A DNA stretch of 64,000 nucleotides, taken from Variovorax sp. OV700. GTDB taxonomy: Bacteria > Pseudomonadota > Gammaproteobacteria > Burkholderiales > Burkholderiaceae_C. The notes below the pieces were generated by a model. It was not told the origin of the DNA. It was given only the letters and a program-made list of their open reading frames with translations, and ran no database searches. A program made the translations under genes and the position numbers. The first letter of the stretch is position 1; each line of letters opens with the position of its first letter. The stretch covers positions 124,001 to 188,000 of the forward strand of contig NZ_FNDR01000005.1 in NCBI RefSeq assembly GCF_900099805.1. The letters run 5' to 3'. Shown here piece after piece: positions 38,210 to 47,800 of the stretch.

Positions 38210-38632
38210 TCAGGGCCAGGGCGTCGGCGGCGGAATCTCGCACGCCGGCTCGACGTCGATGCTCTTGAAATCGGCCGGCGAGACGATCTCCAGGTATTCC
38301 ATGTCCGGCGAGTAGTCGAACAGAAAATGCCGGATGCCCGGCCGCTGGTGCACCACGTCGCCGGCCTCGACCAGCGTTTCCTTGTCTTCGTACATGAAGC
38401 GGGCCCAGCCCTTGAGCATCATCACGATCTGGAAGTCGGCCTCGTGGCGGTGCCAGCCGGTGCCCGTTTCCGGTGCCATGTTGGCCTTGACGAGGTGCGC
38501 GATGACCTTGCCGTTGGTGGCTTCTGCAATGCCCAGGTCGCGGTAGAGAAAGAAATCGCGCAGGCCGCCCGAGACGTACTCGGTGTCGCCGGGTTTGACG
38601 TGGGAGAACTGGGTGGCGGTTCGGTCCAGCAT
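38210..38632 (-). CDS. Cupin domain-containing protein
   Basis: 140 aa. Start 38632 follows AAGGAG. The cupin metal motif is GTGWHRHEADFQIVMMLKG with a second motif at GDVVHQRPGIRHFLFDYSPD; the histidines would bind a metal. Small single-domain cupins act as isomerases, dioxygenases or sensors, and nothing here chooses among these. The frame is open further upstream but without family likeness. 92 bp separate it from the DUF2167 gene. Confidence 0.88.
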   Translation of the reverse strand: MLDRTATQFSHVKPGDTEYVSGGLRDFFLYRDLGIAEATNGKVIAHLVKANMAPETGTGWHRHEADFQIVMMLKGWARFMYEDKETLVEAGDVVHQRPGIRHFLFDYSPDMEYLEIVSPADFKSIDVEPACEIPPPTPWP

Positions 38633-38847
38633 GGGGCGCTCCTTCGCAGGTTTTGAGGGTGGTGCTGCGCTGCAGCACGCATAAAGCGTTCCCAAACCGA
38701 GCCGGCTGCGAAACTCAACCGCACGAGCCTGACGGCAATGGCTGTGACTGGTGCTGAGGCGCGCCTGACCTGCCTGCCCGCATTGCCTCGGCGTTGGCGA
38801 ACACCCATACTGCAGGCTCCACGACGCGACGACGAACGGAGCCTCCC

Positions 38848-39033
38848 ATGAGCAACGAACTTCGCAAGAAGCTGCACGACCTGGCGGAACTGGCCGACAA
38901 CACCACCGATCCGCAGACCAAGGCCATCGTCGAAGCCATACGGCTGCAGACCGCCGTGTTGAACGAGCGGCTCTTCTCCATCGAGCTGCAGCTGGGCACG
39001 CTCACCAAGCGCATGGAAAACACGACTGACTGA
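38848..39033 (+). CDS. Small coiled-coil-like hypothetical protein
   Basis: 61 aa, acidic and helical, with heptad-like Leu spacing ([20 protein letters not shown], then [20 protein letters not shown]). GGAG lies 8-10 bases before ATG 38848. Thirty-two bases before aroC on the same strand, so possibly in the same transcript. Not recognised. The 215 bp upstream, divergent from the cupin gene, show no gene. Confidence 0.65.
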   Translation: MSNELRKKLHDLAELADNTTDPQTKAIVEAIRLQTAVLNERLFSIELQLGTLTKRMENTTD

Positions 39034-39065
39034 GTGGCCGCCGCTTTGTGGGGATAATCCCCGCC

Positions 39066-40190
39066 ATGAGCGGCAACACATTCGGAACTCTCTTCGCGGT
39101 CACCAATTTTGGCGAGTCGCACGGCCCGGCCATTGGCTGCGTGATCGACGGCTGCCCGCCGGGCATGGACCTGAGCGAAGCCGACATTCAGGGCGACCTC
39201 GACCGCCGGCGCCCCGGCACCAGCCGCCACGTCACCCAGCGCAACGAGCCCGATGCGGTGCAGATTCTTTCCGGCGTCTATGAAGGCAAGACCACCGGCA
39301 CCCCGATTGCGCTGCTGATCCAGAACACCGACCAGCGCAGCAAGGACTACGGCCAGATCGCCCAGCAGTTTCGCCCCGGCCATGCCGACTTCACCTACTG
39401 GAAGAAATACGGCATTCGCGATCCGCGCGGCGGCGGGCGTTCTTCGGCACGGCTCACGGCGCCCATGGTGGCGGCCGGCGCAGTCGCCAAGAAATGGCTG
39501 GCCGAGAAATACGGCATGGTGTTTCGCGGCTGCATGACGCAGATCGGCGAAATCGCCATTCCGTTCGAGAGCTGGGACCATGTGCCCAACAACCCCTTCT
39601 TTGCGCCCATTGCCGACGTGAGCGAACTCGAGGCGTACATGGACCGCCTGCGCAAGGCCGGCGATTCTTGCGGCGCGCGCATTCGCGTGACGGCCACCAA
39701 TGTGCCCATTGGCCTCGGCGAGCCGCTGTTCGACAAGCTCGACGCCGAGATCGCCTACGCGATGATGGGCATCAACGCCGTGAAAGCGGTCGAGATCGGC
39801 GCCGGCTTCGACAGCATCACCCAACGCGGCACCACGCACGGCGACTCGATCACTCCCACAGGCTTCGTCACCAACAACGCGGGCGGCATCCTCGGCGGCA
39901 TTAGCTCGGGGCAAGACCTGGAAGTGAGCATCGCGATCAAGCCCACCAGCTCGATCATCAGCCCGCGGCAGTCGATCGACATTCACAACAACCCGGTCGA
40001 AGTGGTCACCAAGGGCCGCCACGACCCGTGCGTCGGCATTCGCGCGACGCCCATCGCCGAAGCCATGCTGGCGCTGGTGGTCATGGAACACGTGCTGCGC
40101 AACCGCGCGCAGTGCGGCGACGCGCAGCAACAGCAAAAAGCGCAAGACGAAACGACCGAAGCCGCGTCCCCGCAGGCGTCCTTCCTCTAG
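39066..40190 (+). CDS. aroC: Chorismate synthase
   Basis: 374 aa. Last step of the shikimate pathway, EPSP to chorismate, needing reduced FMN. Signatures: [39 protein letters not shown] and GGRSSAR. ATG 39066 gives the usual [10 protein letters not shown] start. The C-terminus has an extra polar tail after residue 345 (Gln/Ala-rich), longer than in E. coli. The stop TAG shares its G with the GTG start of the transporter gene. Confidence 0.98.
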   Translation: MSGNTFGTLFAVTNFGESHGPAIGCVIDGCPPGMDLSEADIQGDLDRRRPGTSRHVTQRNEPDAVQILSGVYEGKTTGTPIALLIQNTDQRSKDYGQIAQQFRPGHADFTYWKKYGIRDPRGGGRSSARLTAPMVAAGAVAKKWLAEKYGMVFRGCMTQIGEIAIPFESWDHVPNNPFFAPIADVSELEAYMDRLRKAGDSCGARIRVTATNVPIGLGEPLFDKLDAEIAYAMMGINAVKAVEIGAGFDSITQRGTTHGDSITPTGFVTNNAGGILGGISSGQDLEVSIAIKPTSSIISPRQSIDIHNNPVEVVTKGRHDPCVGIRATPIAEAMLALVVMEHVLRNRAQCGDAQQQQKAQDETTEAASPQASFL

Positions 40191-41389
40191 TGTCTCCCCC
40201 GCCACCAGTGGCCGCCGGACGCGGCCACCTGCTGGCGTTCGCTGGTCTGTCGGCCAGCTATTTCGCGCACATCGGATTCTTCAACCCCTACCTGCCGCTG
40301 TGGCTCAAGGACCTGGGGCTGCCGATCTTCACGATCAGCCTGCTGGCCTCGGTGCAGTCGATCACGCGGGTGTTCGCGCCCTATGCCTGGGGGGCGCTCA
40401 GCGATCACACCGGCCAGCGCGTGAAGCTGCTGCGCTTCAGCGCGGCGGTGGCGCTGGCCAGCTCCTTCGGGCTCTGGTGGCATGGCGGCGCCTGGTGGCT
40501 GGCGCTGGTGCTGCTGGTGATGTTCACCCACACCAGTTCGATGATGTCGCTCACCGAGGCCGCCATGGCGCAGTTGGTGGCCGGCGACTGGGGGCGCTAC
40601 GGACGCATCCGGCTGTGTGGCTCGGCCGGCTTCCTGGTGACGGTGTTCTTTGCGGGCGAGTGGTTCGAGCGCTTTGGCATGAAGCACTTTCCGGCCTGGG
40701 CCGCGGGCACGCTCGCCGTCGTGCTGGTAGCGACCATGAAGCTGCCCGACATTCGCGAGCCGGTGGCGTCGCACGACACGGTCAAGGAGCCCATCGGCCC
40801 GGTGCTGCGCATTCCGGCGGTGCGGTGGTTCTTTGCATCACTGTTCTTCCAGGTGATGTCGCATTTTTCGGTCTATGCCTTTTTCTCGCTGTACCTCGAT
40901 TCGCTCGGCTACGGCAAAAGCGTCATCGGCCTGCTCTGGGCGCTCTCGGTGGTGGCCGAGATCGTCTGGTTCTTTCTGCAGGGCCGGCTCATCGGTCTCT
41001 TGCCGATGCCGCGCTGGATGCTGGTGTGCGGCATTGCCGCCGTGGCGCGGCTGGGCCTGACCGCCGGGCTGGGCGGCTGGATTGCGGCGCTGGTCGTCGC
41101 GCAAGGGCTGCATGCGCTGAGCTTCGCGGCGCACCACACCACCTGCATCGCCGTGGTGTCGCGCCGCTTTCCAGGCCGGCTGCGCGGGCGGGGGCAGGCG
41201 CTCTTCACCGTGATCGGCTATGGGTTCGGCGGCGTGCTGGGCGTGCTGCTCGGAGGCGCCGTTGCGCAGGAGTTCGGCTACCGGACCATGTTCGCGCTGG
41301 CCGCATTGCTGGCGGCAGTGGGCAGCCTGTGTGCGTGGCGGGTGATGAGGCTGGAGCGGCCGGGGCTAATTGCGCCAGGCACTGCCTGA
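40190..41389 (+). CDS. MFS transporter, MFS_1-like/HcaT type
   Basis: 399 aa, twelve predicted helices. N-terminal HLLAFAGLSASYFAHIGFFN and YLPLWLKDLGLPIFTISLLA resemble the HcaT/PucC-like MFS group. The loop after helix 2 (RVFAPYAWGALSDHTGQRVK) fits the MFS motif A. Start GTG 40190 uses the G of the aroC stop, indicating translational coupling. Substrate unknown. The AT-rich effector island begins directly downstream. Confidence 0.88.
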   Translation: MSPPPPVAAGRGHLLAFAGLSASYFAHIGFFNPYLPLWLKDLGLPIFTISLLASVQSITRVFAPYAWGALSDHTGQRVKLLRFSAAVALASSFGLWWHGGAWWLALVLLVMFTHTSSMMSLTEAAMAQLVAGDWGRYGRIRLCGSAGFLVTVFFAGEWFERFGMKHFPAWAAGTLAVVLVATMKLPDIREPVASHDTVKEPIGPVLRIPAVRWFFASLFFQVMSHFSVYAFFSLYLDSLGYGKSVIGLLWALSVVAEIVWFFLQGRLIGLLPMPRWMLVCGIAAVARLGLTAGLGGWIAALVVAQGLHALSFAAHHTTCIAVVSRRFPGRLRGRGQALFTVIGYGFGGVLGVLLGGAVAQEFGYRTMFALAALLAAVGSLCAWRVMRLERPGLIAPGTA

Positions 41390-41432
41390 AGAGCGGAGCG
41401 CGGCAAACCGCCCGCAACACTGAGCCCGATTT

Positions 41433-41459
41433 AAAAAAGAATTCGACACTTCGAATTCT
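41433..41459 (-). terminator. Terminator-like hairpin read on the minus strand
   Basis: AGAATTCGA (41438-41446) and TCGAATTCT (41451-41459) form a perfect 9-bp stem with loop CACT. On the minus strand it is followed by a run of T (bases 41437-41433). No minus-strand gene lies to the right to be ended, so it may protect the MFS gene from antisense reading, or mark the island border. Confidence 0.5.
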
Positions 41460-41598
41460 CGCGCTTCATGTGCTATTTCTTCTTACAAGAATTCTTTGCC
41501 AAATTGCAGCGGCAGGGCGCAGTGCACGCCAATGGCCTCGGTCACTGGGGCAAGCAGCGGAAATCTTCCACATCTCCCCTGAAAGATTAACCTTTGCA

Positions 41599-41627
41599 TT
41601 GGCTCTTACGTTAAATCAACATTTAAA
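41599..41627 (+). promoter_or_regulatory. Candidate sigma-70 promoter of the vgrG-rhs island
   Basis: TTGGCT (41599-41604), 17-bp spacer, TTTAAA (41622-41627), in a strongly AT-rich stretch unlike its surroundings. A start about 41634 would leave a short leader before the small ORF at 41660. Rest of the 270-bp gap: the hairpin at 41433 and otherwise nothing recognised. Confidence 0.5.
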
Positions 41628-41659
41628 ATAATAGTCAAATAATGCAAGGGGAGTTGAGC

Positions 41660-41746
41660 ATGAAGCTCAATTTGAAAACAATATTCTTATTGAGCCAATT
41701 GGCATTAGCCAATTTGTCTTATTGGTTGGCTGCGGATCTGCGATGA
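41660..41746 (+). CDS. 28-codon leader ORF overlapping vgrG
   Basis: ATG 41660 follows AAGGGGAG at six bases, a better ribosome site than vgrG's own. The 28-residue product is hydrophobic (MKLNLKTIFLLSQLALANLS at the N-terminus), like a signal peptide or short membrane peptide. Its TGA (41744-41746) overlaps vgrG's ATG (41743), so vgrG translation is probably coupled to it. No homologue is known to me. Alternatively the codons are only a device for loading ribosomes. Confidence 0.55.
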   Translation: MKLNLKTIFLLSQLALANLSYWLAADLR

Positions 41747-44700
41747 GCCGCCGCGTCACGATCCAGACGCCCCTTGGCGAGGCGTTGCAATTTCGCCAGT
41801 TGGTGGGCCGCGAGGCGCTGAGCCAGCTCTACGCCTTCGATATCGAGTTGCTGGGCAGCAGCAACGCCGTCGACCCGAAAACCTTGCTCGGCAAGGCGTC
41901 CACGGTGGCGGTGGAAACCGAAAGCGGCGGCGTGCGCCACCTTGGCGGCATCGCGACCCGGTTCGGCCTGCAGCAGGAAGACGCGCGCCATTCCTTCTAC
42001 CGCCTGCAGCTGCGGCCCTGGCTGTGGCTTGCCACGCGGCGCAGCGACTTCCGCATCTTTCAGGGCAAGACCGTTCCCGAGATATTGACGGACGTGCTCG
42101 GCAGCTACGGCTATCCGATCGAGAAGAAGCTCAACCGGGGCGACTACCGCCGCTGGGACTACTGCGTGCAGTACCACGAGAGCGACTTCAATTTCATCTC
42201 GCGCCTGTGCGAGCTCGAAGGCATCTACTACTACTTCAGGCACGAGGCGTCGCAGCACGTTCTGGTGTTTGCGGACGACATCGCAAGCTCGCACGTTCCG
42301 CTGCCCGGCGGCGAGTCGGTGCGTTACCACCCGCTCGAAAAATCCGGCATGGGCCAGCGCGAACGCATCTATGCCTGGGAAACCGCGGAAGAGGTGCGCG
42401 CGGGCCATCACTACAACAACGACTACGACTTCGAGAAGCCCAAGGCCGATCTCTCGCATCTGCGGCAAATGCCGCCCGGTCATGACCACGATGGCTACGA
42501 GAACTACGAGTGGCCCGGCGGCTTCGTGCAGCACGCCGATGGCGAAACCTATGCGCGCCTTCGCAACGAAGAGCAGCTGACCCAGCGCAGCCGCGCCAGC
42601 GGCCGCTCCAACCTGCGCGAGCTTGCCACCGGCCACACGCTGCGCCTGACCGGCCATCCCCGCGCCGACCAGAACCAGCAGTACCTGTTGCTGAGCGTGA
42701 GCTACCACCTGCAGGAGAACCTGCAGGCGAGCGAGGGGGCGGATGCCACCGAGGGATCGGTGCAGCGCTTTGCCTTCGACGTGCAGCCCACCAGCCTGGC
42801 CTGGCGCCCCCAGCGCACCACGCCCAAGCCGCGCACCCGCGGTCCGCAAACCGCCATGGTGGTCGGGCCGGCCGGCGAAGAAATCTGGACCGATCAATAC
42901 GGCCGCATCAAGGTGCAGTTCCACTGGGACCGCCTCGGCAAGGACGACGAGAACTCCAGCTGCTGGGTGCGCGTGTCCACCGCCTGGGCGGGTGCCACCT
43001 TCGGCGCGGTGTCGGTGCCGCGCATCGGCATGGAGGTGATCGTCGACTTCCTGAACGGCGACCCGGACTATCCGATCGTCACCGGCTGCGTCTACAACGC
43101 CGACACGATGGCGGCGTGGCAGTTGCCGGAGCAAAAGCACTTGTCGGGCATTCGCAGCCGCGAACTCGGCGGCGGGCGCGGCAATCACCTGGTGCTGGAT
43201 GACACCCACGGAAAGATCCAGGCGCAGCTGCGCAGCGACCACCAGGCCAGCCAGCTGAGCGTGGGCCACATCGGCCGCATCGAAGATACCGCGGGGCGCA
43301 AGGAGCCGCGCGGGCAGGGCTTCGAGCTGCGCACCGACGGGCATGGCGTGGCGCGCGCGGCCAAGGGGCTGCTGGTCACCACCGAGCCGCGTCCCAACGC
43401 GCAGGCGCACACCACTGACATGGGCGAGACCGTCGGCCGGCTCACGCAGGCGCGCGACCTGCATGAGGGCCTGAGCGAAGCGGCCCAGGCCGCGGAGGCG
43501 CACGACACCGGCGACCAGGACGAAGTCGCCAAGGGCCTGAAGGAGCAGAACGACGCCATCAAGGGCCAGGGCGGCAATCGCGAGCAGGGTGACTTTCCCG
43601 AGTTCGAAGAGCCGCACCTCACGCTGGCCAGCGCCAAGGGTCTGCAAACGGTGGCACAGGGCTCCACCCATATGGTGAGCAACGAGCACAACGCGCTCAC
43701 CAGCGGCGGCCACACCAGCGTGAGCGCGGGCAAGAGCTTTCTTGTGAGCGTGCAGAGCGCCATCCGCATGTTCGCCTCCAAGGCCGGCATGCGTCTGGTG
43801 GCGGCCAGCGCCGACATCGACATCAAGGCGCTGAAGAACAGCGTCAACGTGCTGGCCAAGCTCAACATCACGCAAACCGCCAACAAGATCACCATCCATG
43901 CGAAGGAAGAGGTGGTGATCAACGGCGGCTCCAGCTACAGCCGCTGGAGCTCGGGCGGCATCGAGCACGGCACTTCGGGCACCTGGCGCGAGCACGCCGC
44001 GGTGCACAGCCTCGTGGGCCCGGCCAGCGAGGGCAAGCCTTCGCTGCCCAACCCGCCGCAATTGCCCAAGGGCCAGCTCGACCTGTACCACCAGTACATC
44101 AAGCCCACAGGCGAAAAGCGCCAGGGCGTTGCGCAGGGCGACTTCACCGTGGTCGATTCGGAAGGCGGCTCGCACGCCGGCACCTTCGACCGCAACGGTT
44201 TCGCGACCGTGTCGGGCCTGCCGATCGGTACCGCGAAGGTCACTTTCGGCAAGGACCCGCGCGATCCGTGGGAAGAGGGCAGCTACTTCGGCACGCCCAA
44301 GGACTGGAAGGCGAAGGAGCCGACCGCCGGCGCTGCCGATGCGGCGGGGACCTCGGGCTTTCTGGCCGGCGCGGGCGGCTTTGCCGGCATGGCGGGTTCG
44401 GCCGGCGGCGCAGCGGGCGCGCTGGCCAGCGTTGCAGGCACGAACAGCAAGACCGCGGGCATGCTGGGTCAGGTCACGCAGGCAGCGGGCATGGCGCAGC
44501 AAGCCGTGGGTGCCGCGCAAGCCATTCAGCAGGGCGGCGCCAAGGCGCTGCTCGGCCAGGCGAGTCAGGCCGCCACGGGCATGGCGATGCAGGCGGCGGG
44601 GGCGCGGCTAGGGCCGATGGGCGTGCCGATCGCCGGCATGGCGGGTAGCGTCGCGAGCGGCGGCGTGCCGGCGGGCATCAAGACAGGCATGGCCACCGCT

Positions 44701-44748
44701 GTCACCCAGCCCGCACTCGCGGGGCGCACGCCCGGCTTCATGGGCTGA
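41743..44748 (+). CDS. vgrG: Type VI secretion spike protein VgrG with TTR-like and Ala/Gly-rich C-terminal extensions
   Basis: 1001 aa. Order: gp27-like part (about 1-370), gp5/OB region (WTDQYGRIKVQFHWDRLG; FGAVSVPRIGMEVIVDFLNG), DUF2345 beta-helix region (about 480-760), a transthyretin-like segment (about 795-850: DFTVVDSEGGSHAGTFDRNG) and a roughly 140-residue Ala/Gly-rich hydrophobic tail ending in TPGFMG. VgrG tips the T6SS tube; extensions of this sort carry effectors. The two rhs genes downstream are the likely cargo. ATG 41743 overlaps the leader ORF stop. Confidence 0.93.
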   Translation: MSRRVTIQTPLGEALQFRQLVGREALSQLYAFDIELLGSSNAVDPKTLLGKASTVAVETESGGVRHLGGIATRFGLQQEDARHSFYRLQLRPWLWLATRRSDFRIFQGKTVPEILTDVLGSYGYPIEKKLNRGDYRRWDYCVQYHESDFNFISRLCELEGIYYYFRHEASQHVLVFADDIASSHVPLPGGESVRYHPLEKSGMGQRERIYAWETAEEVRAGHHYNNDYDFEKPKADLSHLRQMPPGHDHDGYENYEWPGGFVQHADGETYARLRNEEQLTQRSRASGRSNLRELATGHTLRLTGHPRADQNQQYLLLSVSYHLQENLQASEGADATEGSVQRFAFDVQPTSLAWRPQRTTPKPRTRGPQTAMVVGPAGEEIWTDQYGRIKVQFHWDRLGKDDENSSCWVRVSTAWAGATFGAVSVPRIGMEVIVDFLNGDPDYPIVTGCVYNADTMAAWQLPEQKHLSGIRSRELGGGRGNHLVLDDTHGKIQAQLRSDHQASQLSVGHIGRIEDTAGRKEPRGQGFELRTDGHGVARAAKGLLVTTEPRPNAQAHTTDMGETVGRLTQARDLHEGLSEAAQAAEAHDTGDQDEVAKGLKEQNDAIKGQGGNREQGDFPEFEEPHLTLASAKGLQTVAQGSTHMVSNEHNALTSGGHTSVSAGKSFLVSVQSAIRMFASKAGMRLVAASADIDIKALKNSVNVLAKLNITQTANKITIHAKEEVVINGGSSYSRWSSGGIEHGTSGTWREHAAVHSLVGPASEGKPSLPNPPQLPKGQLDLYHQYIKPTGEKRQGVAQGDFTVVDSEGGSHAGTFDRNGFATVSGLPIGTAKVTFGKDPRDPWEEGSYFGTPKDWKAKEPTAGAADAAGTSGFLAGAGGFAGMAGSAGGAAGALASVAGTNSKTAGMLGQVTQAAGMAQQAVGAAQAIQQGGAKALLGQASQAATGMAMQAAGARLGPMGVPIAGMAGSVASGGVPAGIKTGMATAVTQPALAGRTPGFMG

Positions 44749-44810
44749 CGCGGCGCAGCTGCGTGCTCCTCGAATAACAAGAACGTCCAGGCAAGAGGGA
44801 AGACAAGGCA

Positions 44811-47800
44811 ATGGCGGAAGGATCGCAACAGCAACCATCTCAAAGGGAACGCCAGACCGCGGTCGCGCCCTTGAACACCATCGTCGGTGACGACATCGCG
44901 GCGGCGAGCAAGGCAGTCGACGATTGGCTGCGCTCTTTCAGCGGTGGCTACGTCACGCTGGAGCGGCTCACCATGGTGCTGGGCAGCATCCCAATCGTCG
45001 GCAACATCATGGCGCTGGTGGATGTGTTCCTGGACATCATCCACATCGTCGAGAGGAAGGCCCAGGACGGCGTTGCGGCGTTTCTCAACTGGGTCAGCCT
45101 TGGCATCAACCTGATCGGGCTGATTCCGTTGCCGCCGACGATGGCGGCGGCGCGCATGAGCCTGCGGCCTACGCTGCATCTGGTGAGGCAGCAACTCAAG
45201 ACGGCGGTATCGAACCTCGGCGAGAGCATCGTCATGGTGCTGGTGGGGCATTTAAACGCCACGATCGTGGGCGAGCTGGACAAGTTCATCGACAAGGCGA
45301 TCTCGCTGCTCGACGACATGCTCAAGAGCTGCGCGAAGCTGTCGGACAGCATCATCGACAACCTGGTCGACGTGCTGCGCCGCGTGCTTGGGCAGAAGGA
45401 TATGTTCAGCGTCGGTACGCCGCCTCGACCGGAAACCCGCGTGCACGATCCGAAGGCCGAGAGCACCTGGAACCGCATGTGGGGCAGCGCGGTGCGTTAC
45501 ACCAAGCAGTCTGCCAACTACGTGGCGAAGGTGGCGGCCAACCAGCTGCCGGCCAGCGTGGCGGGACAGGTCAACGGCGTGATCGCGCGCATGCTCGATT
45601 TCAAGAGCAACTTTCGCAGGCAACTCGTGCGGCTGGCCGACAAGGAAGCGCAGGCCAGCATCATGTGGCTGCTGCACAAGCTGCTGGAGGCCATCAAGCG
45701 CAAGAAGGGGCAGCGCGCGGCCATCGTGCCGCCGCGCGCAGGCGCGGTGGCCGACAAAGCCCGGCCGGGCGCGCAACTCGGCCACATCAACAAGCAGGCG
45801 CCCGCCCGCAACGATCCGGGCTGCCGCAACCGGCCGGCGCGCGCGGCCGTCGGTGGCTCGATCAGCCTTGCGACTGGCAGCGAGAGCTTCGTGCACACCG
45901 ACTTCGTTCTGAGCGCGCCGCTGTCCATCACGTGGTCGCGTGTGTACCGCAGCCAGCTCGATGCATACGACCCCGGCGTGCTGGGTGCGCGTTGGATCAC
46001 GCCGTACACCACGCGCATCGACATCGCACCGCAGGGAGGGCTCGTCTACCGCGGGGTCGACGGGCGCAGCCACACTTATCCCGCGCTGGCCGTGGGGCAG
46101 ATGCACCGCGATCCCATCGAGGACCTGACATTGAGCCAGCTCAGCGAGACCTTGCTGGCACTGGACTTCGGCAAGCAAGGCGAGTGGCAAGAAATATACG
46201 AACTCGTGGACAGCAAGCAGCCGCACTTCCGTCTCGTGGCGCAGCAAGCGAAGGACGGCAAGTCAATCGGCCTGCGTTACGACCATGTGATCGCATCGAC
46301 GGGCGAGCGCGTGCTGAGCGACATCATCAGCAAGCAGGGCGATGTCGTCATGGCGCACGTGGGCACGCAGCCTGATGCGCAGACCGGTCTGATCCGGTCG
46401 CTGTGGGAACTGAAGGACGGCCAGGTCGTTCGCCAGCTGGCCGCCTACACGCACGACGGGGAGCGCGACCTCGTCGCCTCGCAGGACGAGGACGGTGCCA
46501 GCTGGAACTACACCTACAGTCACCACCTGGTCACCCGCTACACCGACCGCACTGGCCGGGGCATGAACCTGGAGTACAACGGCACCGGTTCCGATGCCAA
46601 GGCCGTGCGAGAGTGGTCCGACGACGGCAGCTTGGCGCTGAAGCTCGAGTGGGACGAAAACATCCGCCTGACCTACGTCACCGATGCGCTCGGTGGCGAG
46701 ACCTGGTACTACTACGACATCCAGGGCTACACCTACCGCATCATCCATCCGGACAAGCTGGAGGAGTGGTTCTTTCGCGACGACGCGAAGAACGTCACGC
46801 GCCATGTGCACACCGACGGCAGCACCGACGACTACACGTACGACGTCGACGGCAACCTGCAGGCCCACACGCGCGGAGATGGCAGCCGCATCCATTACGA
46901 GTACGACGGCCAGCACCGGCTCACGGGAATCCGCGATGCCGAGGGCGGCGTATGGAAGCGCGACTACGACGCGCAAGGCCACCTCACCGAAGAGATCGAC
47001 CCGTTGGGACACAAGACCGAGTACGCCTATGACAAGGCCGGACGGCCGGTGCGCGTGACCGACGCCAAGGGCGGCACGAAGCTGTTGAGCTACACGCCCG
47101 GCAGCCGCCTTGCGAGCTTCACCGATTGCTCGGGCAAGACCCGCCGCTGGGAATACGACAGCCGCGGCCGGATGATCAAGGCCATCGACGCAGCGGGCCA
47201 GACCACGCGCTACCGCTACAGCCCGTCGGGCGAAGGCATCGTGCAACGCGGCGACGGAAACAGCCCTGGCCAGCTCGAAGAGATCACCTCGCCCGATGCA
47301 ACGCGCGAGCACTTCGTGCACGACGCCGAAGGCCGCCTGCTCGCGCATGTCGACGCACTCGGCCGACGTACCCGCTACAGCTATACGCGCGCCGGTCTCG
47401 TTTCCGGTCGCATCGATGCCGCGGGCCATTCGCTCAGATACCAATGGGACCTGCTCGGCCGGCTCACGGAGCTGCAGAACGAGAACGGCAGCCGCTACAA
47501 CTTCAGCTACGACCCCGTCGGGCGCCTGCTCGAAGAAACCGGCTTCGACCGCAAGACCACCCGCTACCGCCATGAAGAAGGCACCGGCCGATTGGTCGCA
47601 GTGGAGGAGGGCGCGCGCGTGATGCAACTGCAATCGGACGCGATGGGGCGCCTCGTCGAGCGCACCGTTGGCGGGCAGGCCGAGCGGTTCGCGTTCGACC
47701 GTAACGGCCGCATGATTGAAGCCGCCAACAGCGATGCCCGCCTGCAGTGGTTCCACGACCCGGCGGGCAATCTCACGCGTGAACACCACCACTACCTCGC

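Noticed and set aside
41433..41459. Hairpin considered as the end of the MFS transcript
   Set aside because: The T run lies on the minus-strand side only; read on plus, the stem is followed by a GC-rich sequence.
44811..45900. PAAR domain in the N-terminus of the Rhs proteins
   Set aside because: No PAAR-like repeats or GxHxxxxxG-type pattern could be found; only hydrophobic helices precede the shell.
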